Below are positions 29,918 to 39,635 of a stretch of 64,000 bases of DNA, one piece after another. Where the stretch lies: the NCBI RefSeq assembly GCF_029537485.1, contig NZ_JARPUS010000004.1:186001-250000 (forward strand), read 5' to 3'. The translations under genes were made by a program, and so were the position numbers. The notes under the pieces were generated by a model. That model saw nothing but the letters and a program-made list of their open reading frames with translations, was not told the DNA's origin and searched no databases. Source of the DNA: Pseudomonas sp. GOM6. Its GTDB lineage: Bacteria; Pseudomonadota; Gammaproteobacteria; Pseudomonadales; Pseudomonadaceae. Positions within the stretch are counted from its first letter, which is position 1. Each line of letters begins with the position of its first letter.

Positions 29918-30901
29918 TCAGGCGCTTTCCTTGTGCTGGAACTGGCGGCGGTACTGGTTGGGCGATAGCCCGGCGTGCTGGCGAAACAGGCGGGCGAAGA
30001 AGCTGGCGTCGTCGTAGCCCACTTCGTAGCTGATCGTCTTGATGCTCTTGCGCGTAGAGCTGAGCAGGCTCTTGGCGGTTTCGATGCGCAGGCGCTGCAA
30101 GTAATGCAAAGGCTTGTCGCCGGTGGCAGCCTGGAAGCGGCGCATGAAATTACGGATGCTCATGCCGTGCTGACGGGCGACATCTTCGATGCGGAATTTT
30201 TCGGCGAAATGCTCCTCCAGCCACTGCTGAACCTGCAGAATGGCCACGTCCTGGTGCAGTTTCTGCCCGCCGAAGCCGATACGCCCCGGGCTGTAGCTGC
30301 GCTGGGTCTCGTAGAGAATGTCGCGGGACACACCCTGGGCAATGGACGCGCCACAGAAGCGCTCGATCAGGTAGATGTACAGGTCGCAGGCCGAGGTCAC
30401 GCCGCCGGCGCAATACAGGTTGTCAGCGTCCGACAGGTGCTTTTCCTGGTTCAGCAGCACCTTGGGGAAGCGCTCGGCGAACTCGCGGAAGAAGCGCCAG
30501 TAGGTGGTCGCTTCCTTGCCGTCGAGTAGACCGGTTTCAGCCATCCAAAACACGCCCGTGGCTTCGCCGCAGATCACCGCGCCGGCGGCATGTTGCTCGC
30601 GCAGCCAGGTGATGATGTGCGGGTGCTGTGTGCGCAGCTCATCGAAGTCGCCCCAGAACGCCGGCAGGATGATGACGTCGGCCGGGCCCAGTTCCCCATC
30701 GACGCTGATCACCGCCTCGCTGAAGCTGGTTACCGCCAAACCGTCGGGGCTGACAATGCGGGTTTGAAACACTGACTTGAGTTCCAGCCCCTGCTGTTTG
30801 CTATGGCGGATGCCGGCCATGTGGAAGAAGTCGCGAGCCTGCATCAGGGTGGCAGCGAATACGCCGTCAATGGCCAGTATGGCGATGCGTATGGGGGACA
30901 T
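29918..30901 (-). CDS. GlxA-family transcriptional regulator (DJ-1/PfpI plus AraC-type HTH)
   Basis: 327 residues. The N-terminal half is a DJ-1/PfpI-like domain (MSPIRIAILAIDGVFAATLM; elbow cysteine in GAVICGEATGVFWMAE). The C-terminal 100 residues are an AraC/XylS HTH pair (FRIEDVARQHGMSIRNFMRR, then TISYEVGYDDASFFARLFRQ). GlxA relatives in pseudomonads control use of carnitine, arginine, glycine betaine and similar compounds (CdhR, ArgR, GbdR). The ligand here is unknown. It is divergent from the acyl-CoA dehydrogenase, a likely target. Confidence 0.9.
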   Translation of the reverse strand: MSPIRIAILAIDGVFAATLMQARDFFHMAGIRHSKQQGLELKSVFQTRIVSPDGLAVTSFSEAVISVDGELGPADVIILPAFWGDFDELRTQHPHIITWLREQHAAGAVICGEATGVFWMAETGLLDGKEATTYWRFFREFAERFPKVLLNQEKHLSDADNLYCAGGVTSACDLYIYLIERFCGASIAQGVSRDILYETQRSYSPGRIGFGGQKLHQDVAILQVQQWLEEHFAEKFRIEDVARQHGMSIRNFMRRFQAATGDKPLHYLQRLRIETAKSLLSSTRKSIKTISYEVGYDDASFFARLFRQHAGLSPNQYRRQFQHKESA

Positions 30902-31005
30902 GTGTTGTTCTTTTTAGTGATTAAACGGTCATTGTCTGGCTGGATCGTCTTATTTTTTGGCGCATGTGTCCAGTGCCCAGGCCTGAGGGGCTGGCCTAGA
31001 GTGTT

Positions 31006-31020
31006 GGTCATCCCATGACC
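31006..31020. promoter_or_regulatory. Candidate operator upstream of the acyl-CoA dehydrogenase
   Basis: GGTCAT-CCC-ATGACC is a perfect 6-3-6 inverted repeat just after a TAGAGT (30997-31002) -10-like box and 20 bases before the ATG. A further GGTCAT half lies at 30927-30932, close to the regulator gene. Confidence 0.35.
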
Positions 31021-31040
31021 ACTCAGACACAGGTGTAACA

Positions 31041-32177
31041 ATGATTCCAAGAACCCTGTTCAGCCACGAGCACGAGCAGTTTCGCGAGTCGGTGCGCAAG
31101 TTTTTCGAGCAGAAGGCCGTGCCTTTCCATGCCCAGTGGGAGAAGGATGGCCACATTGATCGAGCACTGTGGAACGCAGCAGGCGAGGCCGGCATGCTCT
31201 GCTCACATGTCCCCGAGGAGTACGGCGGGATGGGGGTCGATTTTCTCTACAGTGCAGTGGTGATCGAGGAGCAGTCGCGGCTGGGGTTGTCCGGCGTGGG
31301 CTTCTCTTTGCACTCGGACATCGTCGCCCCTTACATCCTTCACTACGGCACGGAAGAGCAGAAGCGCCACTACCTGCCCAAGCTGGTGAGCGGCGAGTTG
31401 GTCACCGCCATCGCCATGACCGAGCCCGGCACCGGCTCCGACCTGCAGGGCGTGAAGACCACCGCCGTGCTGGACGGTGACGAGTACGTGATCAACGGCT
31501 CCAAGACCTTCATCACCAACGGCTGGCTGGCCGATCTGGTGATCGTTGTCGCCAAGACCGATGCCAAGGCCGGCGCCAAGGGCATCAGCCTGTTCCTGGT
31601 CGAGGCCAACACGCCGGGCTTCTCCAAGGGCAAGCGCCTGGAGAAGGTTGGCATGAAGGCTCAGGACACCTCCGAGCTGTTCTTCCAGGATGTGCGCATT
31701 CCCAAGGCCAATATGCTGGGCAAGGAGGGGATGGGCTTTGTCTACCTGATGCAGGAGCTGCCGCAGGAACGCCTGACCGTGGGCGTGGGCGCCATTGCCT
31801 CAGCCGAAGCGGCGCTGCAATGGACCAAGGACTACGTGCGCGAGCGCAAGGCCTTCGGCAAGCCGGTGGCGGAGTTCCAGAATACCCGTTTCAAACTGGC
31901 CGAGATGGCCACCGAGATTCAGGTTGGCCGCGTGTTTGTCGACCGTTGCCTGGAGCTGCACCTGCAGAAGAAGCTGGATGTGCCGACTGCGGCCATGCTC
32001 AAGTACTGGGGCACCGACCTGCAGTGCAAGGTGATCGACGAATGCGTGCAGCTGCACGGCGGCTACGGCTACATGTGGGAATACCCGATTGCCCGCGCCT
32101 GGGCTGACTCACGGGTGCAGCGGATCTACGCCGGCACCAACGAGATCATGAAGGAGATCATCAGTCGCGCACTGTGA
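31041..32177 (+). CDS. Acyl-CoA dehydrogenase (long-chain type)
   Basis: 378 residues with the full flavin acyl-CoA dehydrogenase layout: N-terminal helices (SHEHEQFRESVRKFFEQKAV), ITNGWLADLVIVVAKTD beta domain, the signature AMTEPGTGSDLQGVKTTA near residue 133, and C-terminal HGGYGYMWEYPIARAWADSR and YAGTNEIMKEI. The YAGT segment has Ala where medium-chain enzymes have their catalytic Glu (YEGT), so the base should be elsewhere, as in long-chain and isovaleryl-CoA enzymes. Substrate not determined. Divergent from the GlxA-type regulator. Confidence 0.92.
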   Translation: MIPRTLFSHEHEQFRESVRKFFEQKAVPFHAQWEKDGHIDRALWNAAGEAGMLCSHVPEEYGGMGVDFLYSAVVIEEQSRLGLSGVGFSLHSDIVAPYILHYGTEEQKRHYLPKLVSGELVTAIAMTEPGTGSDLQGVKTTAVLDGDEYVINGSKTFITNGWLADLVIVVAKTDAKAGAKGISLFLVEANTPGFSKGKRLEKVGMKAQDTSELFFQDVRIPKANMLGKEGMGFVYLMQELPQERLTVGVGAIASAEAALQWTKDYVRERKAFGKPVAEFQNTRFKLAEMATEIQVGRVFVDRCLELHLQKKLDVPTAAMLKYWGTDLQCKVIDECVQLHGGYGYMWEYPIARAWADSRVQRIYAGTNEIMKEIISRAL

Positions 32178-32193
32178 TGATCGCGTAGAGACC

Positions 32194-32220
32194 AAGAGCC
32201 CGGCCATTGCCGGGCTCTTT
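32194..32220. terminator. Terminator between acyl-CoA dehydrogenase and aldo/keto reductase
   Basis: AAGAGCCCGGC-CATT-GCCGGGCTCTTT, an 11-bp near-perfect stem with short T tract; the two genes are convergent. Confidence 0.8.
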
Positions 32221-32225
32221 CGTTC

Positions 32226-33263
32226 TCAGGGGGCGGGGTTGGGCTGTTCGCGATGAATGGCTTCGATGGCCTCCAGCAACTCCTGGCTGAGTTTCAGCTC
32301 AACACTGCCCAGATTGCTTTCCAGCTGCTCAAGGTTGGTTGCGCCGATGATGTTGCTGGTGACGAAGGGCTGGCGGGTGACGAAGGCCAGGGCCATCTGC
32401 GCGGGATCCAGATCGTGTTGGCGAGCCAGGGCGACATAGCGGCTGCAGGCGGCGATGGCCTGCGGATTGGTGTAGCGGGCGAAGCGGCTGAACAGGGTGA
32501 TGCGCGCATTGGCCGGGCGAGCACCATGCTCATACTTGCCGCTCAGCATGCCGAAGGCCAGTGGCGAGTAGGCCAGCAAACCACATTGTTCGCGCATCGC
32601 TACCTCGGCCAGGCCCACCTCGAAGCCGCGGTTGAGCAGGTTGTAGGGGTTCTGGATGGAGACCACTCGTGGCAGGCCTAGGCTGTCGGCCAGTTGCAGG
32701 AACTTCATGGTGCCCCAGGGCGTTTCGTTGGACAGGCCTATGTGGCGGATCTTGCCAGCTTTGACCTGTTCACCAAGCGCCTCAAGGGTTTCCTGCAGGG
32801 CGGTGAATTCCTGCTCCTGGTGGCGATAGCCGAGCTGACCGAAGAAGTTGGTGCTGCGCTCGGGCCAGTGCAGTTGGTAGAGGTCGATCCAGTCGGTTTG
32901 CAGACGCTTCAGGCTTTCGTTCAGGGCCGCGACGATATGCTGGCGGTTGTGCTTGAGGTTGCCGCCACGGATGTAGTCGATGCCGTTGCCCGGGCCGGCA
33001 ATCTTGCTGGCAAGAATCCAGTCGGCGCGATTGCCTCTGGCCTTGAAGTAGTTGCCGATGATGCGCTCGGTGGCGCCGTAGGTCTCGGCGCGCGGCGGCA
33101 CCGGGTACATCTCCGCCGTATCGAGAAAGTTGATACCGCAAGCCTTGGCGCGATCGATCTGGGCAAAACCCTCGTTTTCATCGTTCTGCTGGCCCCAGGT
33201 CATGCTGCCCAGGCACAGGGCGCTGACACACAGGTCGCTGCGGCCCAGTTGACGGTATTCCAT
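32226..33263 (-). CDS. tas: NADP(H)-dependent aldo/keto reductase, Tas family
   Basis: 345 residues, nearly the length of E. coli Tas (346) and similar along the whole sequence (LGSMTWGQQNDENEG, NFLDTAEMYPVPPRAETYG, SIQNPYNLLNRGFEVGLAEV). The aldo/keto reductase tetrad is visible: Asp and Tyr in FLDTAEMY, Lys in ASKIAG, His in YQLHWPER. Physiological substrate unknown. The promoter should lie in the 274-base gap before rplM. Confidence 0.88.
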   Translation of the reverse strand: MEYRQLGRSDLCVSALCLGSMTWGQQNDENEGFAQIDRAKACGINFLDTAEMYPVPPRAETYGATERIIGNYFKARGNRADWILASKIAGPGNGIDYIRGGNLKHNRQHIVAALNESLKRLQTDWIDLYQLHWPERSTNFFGQLGYRHQEQEFTALQETLEALGEQVKAGKIRHIGLSNETPWGTMKFLQLADSLGLPRVVSIQNPYNLLNRGFEVGLAEVAMREQCGLLAYSPLAFGMLSGKYEHGARPANARITLFSRFARYTNPQAIAACSRYVALARQHDLDPAQMALAFVTRQPFVTSNIIGATNLEQLESNLGSVELKLSQELLEAIEAIHREQPNPAP

Positions 33264-33351
33264 AACTGACTCCTCGTTCCCGGCAAAGGGGCGATGATAA
33301 AGCAGGTTGCTATTTTTTCAGCAATCGTCATAATTCCGCGGCTTTCCAAGC

Positions 33352-33395
33352 GGGGATGCCTAGCCTGCGCGGAAAGAAGGTGGGGATGCCTAGCC
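33352..33395. repeat. Short direct repeat upstream of rplM
   Basis: GGGGATGCCTAGCC occurs at 33352-33365 and again at 33382-33395, 30 bases apart, in the gap between the aldo/keto reductase and rplM. No function is apparent. Confidence 0.6.
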
Positions 33396-33467
33396 CGCCG
33401 AACCCCTGCCGTAGCGGACGCGCTGACCCGAGCCCCCGATAGCGTCTGTTTCCGGCTGTCTTTGACC

Positions 33468-33496
33468 TTGTCAAAGCAAGCACTATTCAGTAAGAT
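33468..33496 (+). promoter_or_regulatory. Predicted sigma-70 promoter of rplM-rpsI
   Basis: TTGTCA (33468-33473), 17-bp spacer, TAAGAT (33491-33496), about 40 bases before the rplM ATG. Both boxes are near consensus, as expected for a ribosomal operon. Confidence 0.7.
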
Positions 33497-33537
33497 CCGC
33501 CGTCTTATTTTCAGGGCGGCCCCTGAGGCTATAGCGA

Positions 33538-33966
33538 ATGAAGACTTTTACTGCAAAACCGGAAACTGTTAAGCGCGACTGGTACGTCGTCGACGCTGCA
33601 GGTCAGACCCTGGGTCGTCTGGCCACCGAAATCGCCAGCCGTCTGCGCGGCAAGCACAAGCCGGAATACACCCCGCACGTTGATACCGGCGACTACATCG
33701 TCGTGATCAATGCCGAGCAGGTGCGTGTCACCGGTGCCAAGACCAGCGACAAGATGTACTACTCGCACTCCGGTTTCCCGGGTGGCATCAAGGAAATCAG
33801 CTTCGAGAAGCTGATTGCCAAGGCTCCCGAGCGCGTGATCGAGACCGCGGTCAAGGGCATGCTGCCGAAGAATCCGCTGGGTCGCGACATGTATCGCAAG
33901 CTGAAGGTGTACAAAGGTGCCAGCCACCCGCACACCGCTCAGCAGCCCCAAGAACTGAAGATTTAA
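33538..33966 (+). CDS. rplM: 50S ribosomal protein L13
   Basis: 142 residues ([40 protein letters not shown]). L13 is an early-binding 23S rRNA protein. The family ending with [18 protein letters not shown] is present. rpsI follows after 14 bases; the two form the usual operon. Codon use is that of a strongly expressed gene (mostly CGT, AAG, GGT). Confidence 0.99.
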   Translation: MKTFTAKPETVKRDWYVVDAAGQTLGRLATEIASRLRGKHKPEYTPHVDTGDYIVVINAEQVRVTGAKTSDKMYYSHSGFPGGIKEISFEKLIAKAPERVIETAVKGMLPKNPLGRDMYRKLKVYKGASHPHTAQQPQELKI

Positions 33967-33980
33967 CGGAATAGTTCATT

Positions 33981-34373
33981 ATGTCGGCGACTCAAAACTA
34001 CGGCACTGGCCGTCGCAAGACTGCAACCGCGCGCGTATTCCTGCGCCCGGGTACTGGCAAGATCTCCATCAACAACCGCGCTCTGGATAACTTCTTCGGT
34101 CGCGAAACTGCTCGTATGGTCGTGCGTCAGCCGCTGGAGCTGACCGAGACCACCGAGAAGTTCGACGTCTACGTTACCGTTCTTGGCGGTGGTGTTAGCG
34201 GTCAGGCCGGGGCTATTCGTCATGGCATTACTCGCGCCCTGATCGAGTACGACGAGAGTCTGCGCAGCCCGCTGCGTAAGGCTGGCTACGTCACTCGTGA
34301 TGCTCGTGAAGTTGAGCGTAAGAAAGTGGGTCTGCGCAAGGCGCGTAAGCGTCCTCAGTACTCCAAGCGTTAA
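33981..34373 (+). CDS. rpsI: 30S ribosomal protein S9
   Basis: 130 residues ([20 protein letters not shown]) ending [12 protein letters not shown]; the C-terminal tail with final Lys-Arg reaches into the P site and contacts tRNA. It is second gene of the rplM-rpsI operon and followed by a terminator. Confidence 0.99.
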   Translation: MSATQNYGTGRRKTATARVFLRPGTGKISINNRALDNFFGRETARMVVRQPLELTETTEKFDVYVTVLGGGVSGQAGAIRHGITRALIEYDESLRSPLRKAGYVTRDAREVERKKVGLRKARKRPQYSKR

Positions 34374-34388
34374 TTCGCTGCTGCGTTC

Positions 34389-34425
34389 AAAAGCGCCCAG
34401 TTCCTTACGGAGCTGGGCGTTTTTT
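34389..34425 (+). terminator. Intrinsic terminator after rpsI
   Basis: CGCCCAGTTCC-TTAC-GGAGCTGGGCG (one G-U pair), followed by TTTTTT. The remaining 200 bases up to petA are AT-rich and should hold the petA promoter; TTGTGC (34555-34560) is a possible -35. Confidence 0.88.
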
Positions 34426-34624
34426 ATTGTTCTTTAATATCTCTGCGACAACCTGTCGCATTGGTAGAAAGCCCGATTTGCAAGGCTTGCGAGCATTTTG
34501 TATCCGGTAATTACCTTGTCAGAAAAGGGGCTTTTCTTTACCATTCTGCAAATTTTGTGCGGCCCGATTTATTACTTAGTAGAGGCCTGAACAACAGGCC
34601 ATGAAGCTGATGGGAGACGACTGA

Positions 34625-35218
34625 ATGAGCAATGACGGCGTGAATGCAGGCCGGCGTCGCTTCCTGGTAGCGGCCACTTCGGTGGTTGGTGCTGCCGGAG
34701 CGGTGGGTGCTGCGACTCCGTTCGTGGGGTCATGGTTCCCCAGTGCCAAGGCCAAAGCGGCCGGTGCACCGGTGAAAGTGAATATCGCCAAGGTCGAGCC
34801 TGGCCAGCAGATGGTTGCCGAATGGCGCGGTCAGCCGGTGTTCATCGTGCGCCGCACTGAGGAGATCCTGGCCAACCTGACCAAGATCGAAGGCAGTGTC
34901 GCTGACCCCGAATCCGCTGCCTCGGTACAGCCGGAGTACGTCGACAAGAAGACGCGCGCGATCAAGCCGGAAATTCTGGTGCTGGTCGGGCTGTGCACCC
35001 ACCTGGGCTGCGCACCATCGTTCCGCCCGGAAGTGGCTCCGGCCGACCTCGGTCCGGACTGGGTAGGCGGTTATTTCTGTCCCTGCCACGGCTCCCGCTA
35101 CGATCTTGCAGGGCGTGTCTACAAGGCTCAGCCCGCGCCGCTGAACCTGCCGGTTCCGCCGCATTCCTATGAATCCGATGATGTCATCATCGTCGGTGTG
35201 GACCAGGAGAAAGCATGA
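34625..35218 (+). CDS. petA: Ubiquinol-cytochrome c reductase iron-sulfur subunit (Rieske)
   Basis: 197 residues. A twin-arginine-type N-terminus (GRRRFLVAATSVVGAAGAVG) forms the membrane anchor. The 2Fe-2S cluster is held by Cys124/His126 (CTHLGC) and Cys152/His155 (CPCHGS); Cys129-Cys154 should be the disulfide. It is the Rieske subunit of the bc1 complex, moving electrons from ubiquinol to cytochrome c1. The stop overlaps petB (ATGATG). Confidence 0.97.
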   Translation: MSNDGVNAGRRRFLVAATSVVGAAGAVGAATPFVGSWFPSAKAKAAGAPVKVNIAKVEPGQQMVAEWRGQPVFIVRRTEEILANLTKIEGSVADPESAASVQPEYVDKKTRAIKPEILVLVGLCTHLGCAPSFRPEVAPADLGPDWVGGYFCPCHGSRYDLAGRVYKAQPAPLNLPVPPHSYESDDVIIVGVDQEKA

Positions 35219-36429
35219 TGGAAAAATTCATGGCCTGGATCGATGCGCGCTTCCCCGCCACCAAGATGTGGGAAGACCATCTGAGCAAGTACTACGCACC
35301 GAAGAACTTCAACTTCTTCTATTTCTTTGGCTCGCTGGCCCTGCTGGTGCTGGTCAACCAGATCCTTACCGGTATCTGGCTGACCATGAGCTTCACCCCG
35401 TCCGCTGAGGAAGCTTTCGCCTCCGTCGAGTACATCATGCGCGACGTGGAGTACGGCTGGATCATCCGCTACCTGCATTCCACGGGTGCCTCCGCGTTCT
35501 TCGTGGTGGTCTACCTGCACATGTTCCGCGGTCTGCTATACGGCTCCTACCAGAAGCCGCGCGAGCTGGTCTGGATCTTCGGCATGCTGATCTACCTGTG
35601 CCTGATGGCAGAGGCCTTCATGGGCTACCTGCTGCCGTGGGGCCAGATGTCCTACTGGGGTGCCCAGGTGATCATCTCGCTGTTCGGTGCCATTCCGGTG
35701 ATCGGCGATGACCTGACCCAGTGGATCCGTGGTGACTACCTGATTTCGGGCATCACTCTGAACCGCTTCTTCGCCCTGCACGTGATCGCCCTGCCGATCG
35801 TCCTGCTTGGTCTGGTTGTGCTGCACATCCTGGCGCTGCACGAAGTGGGTTCGAACAACCCGGACGGCGTCGACATCAAGAAGAAGAAAGACGAGAGCGG
35901 CGTACCGCTGGATGGCATCGCCTTCCACCCGTACTACACCGTGAAGGACATCGTGGGTGTCGTGGTCTTCCTGTTCGTCTTCTGCGCCGTGGTGTTCTTC
36001 TTCCCGGAGATGGGCGGTTACTTCCTCGAGAAGCCGAACTTCGAGCAGGCCAACCCGTTCAAGACTCCTGAGCACATCGCTCCGGTCTGGTACTTCACGC
36101 CCTTCTACGCCATCCTGCGCGCCGTGCCGGACAAGCTGCTGGGTGTAATCGCCATGGGCGCCGCCATCGCTATCCTGTTCGTGCTGCCTTGGCTCGACCG
36201 CAGTCCGGTCAAGTCCATGCGCTACAAGGGCTGGATGAGCAAGATCTGGCTGGTGGTGTTCTGCATCTCCTTCGTGATCCTTGGCGTGCTCGGCGTGCTG
36301 GCTCCGACTCCGGGTCGTACCCTGCTGTCGCAGATTTGCACCGCGCTGTACTTCGCCTACTTCATCCTGATGCCGTTCTACACCCGGATGGAGAAGACTA
36401 AACCGGTTCCGGAAAGGGTGACTGGCTGA
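35218..36429 (+). CDS. petB: Ubiquinol-cytochrome c reductase cytochrome b
   Basis: 403 residues with about nine transmembrane helices. Heme b histidines lie in RYLHSTGASAFFVVVYLHMF and in FFALHVIALPIVLLGLVVLH. The Qo-site PEWY-type motif is PVWY here (HIAPVWYFTPFYAILR), as I would expect in this group. Two adjacent ATGs (35215 and 35218) are possible; the second matches the family start (MxKFMAW). It overlaps petA and petC. Confidence 0.96.
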   Translation: MEKFMAWIDARFPATKMWEDHLSKYYAPKNFNFFYFFGSLALLVLVNQILTGIWLTMSFTPSAEEAFASVEYIMRDVEYGWIIRYLHSTGASAFFVVVYLHMFRGLLYGSYQKPRELVWIFGMLIYLCLMAEAFMGYLLPWGQMSYWGAQVIISLFGAIPVIGDDLTQWIRGDYLISGITLNRFFALHVIALPIVLLGLVVLHILALHEVGSNNPDGVDIKKKKDESGVPLDGIAFHPYYTVKDIVGVVVFLFVFCAVVFFFPEMGGYFLEKPNFEQANPFKTPEHIAPVWYFTPFYAILRAVPDKLLGVIAMGAAIAILFVLPWLDRSPVKSMRYKGWMSKIWLVVFCISFVILGVLGVLAPTPGRTLLSQICTALYFAYFILMPFYTRMEKTKPVPERVTG

Positions 36430-37208
36430 TGAAAAAGCACTTTGCCGCACTGATTCTCGCTGTACTGCCGGGTCTGGCTTTTGCCGCCGGCAGCGGTTAT
36501 CCCCTGGACAAGGTGGATATCGATTTCACTGACAAGGCCGCCATGCAGGACGGCGCGCGTACCTTCGCCAACTACTGCATGGGTTGCCACAGCGCCAAGT
36601 TCCAGCGTTATGAGCGTGTTGCCGATGACATCGGCATTCCACACGAACTGATGCTGGAGAACCTGGTATTCACCGGCGCCAAGATTGGCGATCACATGAA
36701 GATCGGCATGAAGCCGGAAGATGCCAAGGCCTGGTTCGGTGCCGCGCCGCCCGACCTGACGCTGGTCGCCCGCGTACGTGGTACCGACTGGCTGTACACC
36801 TACCTGCGTACCTTCTATGAAGATCCGAGTCGTCCGCTGGGCGCCAACAACAAGGTCTTCCCGAACGTCGGTATGCCGAACGTCCTGGCTAGCCTGCAGG
36901 GGCGCCAGGTCATCGGTTGCAAGCAGGTTCAGGTGGTCGAGGATGGCAAGAAACAATACGATCCGCTGACCGGTGCACCTATCACTCATGAAGCTTGTGA
37001 TCAGCTGACCGTCGTGCCGAAGACCGGCAGCCTGACCGAAGAAGAGTTCGACGAGAAGATCCATAACCTGGTGACCTTCCTGGCTTACTCCGCTAACCCG
37101 GTAAAGCTGGAGAGTCAGCGTATTGGTACCTATGTGCTGTTGTACCTGGCTTTCTTCTTCGTGTTCGCCTACCTGCTGAAGCGCGAATACTGGAAGGACG
37201 TTCACTGA
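36429..37208 (+). CDS. petC: Ubiquinol-cytochrome c reductase cytochrome c1
   Basis: 259 residues. Signal peptide MKKHFAALILAVLPGLAFAA, covalent heme site CMGCH (Cys50, Cys53, His54), and a C-terminal membrane anchor (TYVLLYLAFFFVFAYLL). A methionine axial ligand is expected in the KIGMKPEDAK or NVGMPNVLAS region. It completes the petABC operon. Its start overlaps petB by one base (TGATG). Confidence 0.97.
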   Translation: MKKHFAALILAVLPGLAFAAGSGYPLDKVDIDFTDKAAMQDGARTFANYCMGCHSAKFQRYERVADDIGIPHELMLENLVFTGAKIGDHMKIGMKPEDAKAWFGAAPPDLTLVARVRGTDWLYTYLRTFYEDPSRPLGANNKVFPNVGMPNVLASLQGRQVIGCKQVQVVEDGKKQYDPLTGAPITHEACDQLTVVPKTGSLTEEEFDEKIHNLVTFLAYSANPVKLESQRIGTYVLLYLAFFFVFAYLLKREYWKDVH

Positions 37209-37227
37209 TACATAGCGTTACTGCTGC

Positions 37228-37261
37228 AAACGCACGCGCCCTTCTGGGCGCGTGCGTTTTT
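37228..37261 (+). terminator. Intrinsic terminator after petC
   Basis: AAACGCACGCGCCC-TTCT-GGGCGCGTGCGTTT, a 14-bp perfect stem with TTTTT run, one of the strongest in the window. Confidence 0.92.
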
Positions 37262-37295
37262 CTGTTCCTGCAATTCTGAAAGTGAGGAGGGCGCC

Positions 37296-37913
37296 ATGGC
37301 CGCGACCAACAAGCTGGCCTGCTATTCCGACCCTGCTGATCATTATTCCCATCGTGTGCGTCTGGTTCTTGCTGAGAAGGGTGTACAGGTGGACATCATC
37401 GATGTCCAGGCTGGGCACTGTCCGGCAAAGCTGGCTGAAGTGAACCCCTATGCGAGTCTGCCGACACTGATTGATCGCGATCTAGTCCTGTATGAGTCCA
37501 CGGTGGTGATGGAATACCTCGACGAGCGTTACCCCCATCCACCGTTACTACCGGTCTATCCTGTGGCCAGGGCCAATAGCCGCCTGCTGATGCATCGGAT
37601 ACAGCGTGACTGGTGTCAGCTGGTCGATCGTATTCTTGAACCTCGCGGCAAGGAGGCGGACAAAGCACTGGCGCGCAAGGAGCTGCGTGAGAGCCTGACC
37701 GGCGTATCGCCGCTGTTTGCTGACAAGTCGTTCTTTCTCAGTGATGAACTGAGTCTGGTCGATTGCTGTTTGCTGCCGATTCTCTGGCGCCTGCCGCAGT
37801 TGGGGATCGAGTTGCCACGCCCGGCCAAGCCGCTGCTGGAGTATATGGAGCGGATGTTCACGCGCGAGGCCTTTCAGGCCAGTCTTTCCAGTGTCGAACG
37901 CAACATGCGTTGA
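37296..37913 (+). CDS. sspA: Stringent starvation protein A (GST-like)
   Basis: 205 residues with a glutathione-S-transferase fold ([40 protein letters not shown]) but without GST activity in the family. SspA binds RNA polymerase and alters promoter choice in stationary phase and during virulence-gene control. GAGGAGG precedes the ATG. sspB follows after 17 bases. Confidence 0.95.
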   Translation: MAATNKLACYSDPADHYSHRVRLVLAEKGVQVDIIDVQAGHCPAKLAEVNPYASLPTLIDRDLVLYESTVVMEYLDERYPHPPLLPVYPVARANSRLLMHRIQRDWCQLVDRILEPRGKEADKALARKELRESLTGVSPLFADKSFFLSDELSLVDCCLLPILWRLPQLGIELPRPAKPLLEYMERMFTREAFQASLSSVERNMR

Positions 37914-37930
37914 GCCAGGAGGTATCTGCC

Positions 37931-38344
37931 ATGAATTCCAGTCGACCCTATCTGGTGCGAGCACTTTATGAGTGGATCGTCGATAACGGCTGCACGCCTC
38001 ACCTCTTGGTCAATGCCGAATACCCGAGCGTTCGGGTGCCGCCGGGTTATGCCAACGATGGCCAGATCGTGCTCAATGTGTCCCCCAGTGCAGTGCGCAG
38101 CCTGCATATGGACAATGAGGCGGTGAGTTTTGAGGGGCGCTTCGGGGGCGTCGCCCACCAACTGTACATCCCGACGGGTGCGATGCTTGCCATCTATGCC
38201 CGCGAAAATGGTCAGGGCATGGTCTTCGAGCTGGAGCCGCCGGTGGATGATGTTGAGGGCGAAGATGGCCCGGATGACGACGGACCGGGTGGTGATGAGC
38301 CTCCGCGTCCCAGTGGGCGACCCAGTTTGAAGGTGGTGAAGTAA
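37931..38344 (+). CDS. sspB: ClpXP protease specificity-enhancing factor SspB
   Basis: 137 residues from ATG 37931. SspB binds ssrA-tagged proteins and delivers them to ClpXP. The core is PYLVRALYEWIVDNGCTPHL and PSAVRSLHMDNEAVSFEGRF. The linker is acidic (GEDGPDDDGPGGDEPP), and the C-terminus RPSLKVVK is the ClpX-binding tail. The frame is open 56 codons further upstream within sspA, a shadow. Confidence 0.96.
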   Translation: MNSSRPYLVRALYEWIVDNGCTPHLLVNAEYPSVRVPPGYANDGQIVLNVSPSAVRSLHMDNEAVSFEGRFGGVAHQLYIPTGAMLAIYARENGQGMVFELEPPVDDVEGEDGPDDDGPGGDEPPRPSGRPSLKVVK

Positions 38345-38345
38345 T

Positions 38346-38375
38346 AAAAAAGGCGATCCTCGGATCGCCTTTTTT
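38346..38375. terminator. Bidirectional terminator between sspB and the BON gene
   Basis: AAAAAAGGCGATCC-TC-GGATCGCCTTTTTT, symmetric with T tracts on both strands, at the meeting point of two convergent units. Confidence 0.92.
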
Positions 38376-38389
38376 GTATCTGGTCTGTG

Positions 38390-39585
<1,196 letters not shown>

Positions 39586-39635
39586 TTACCCGAGGGTGCT
39601 TGGCGCGTCGACTAAAAATCCTTGATCGGGGTCAT

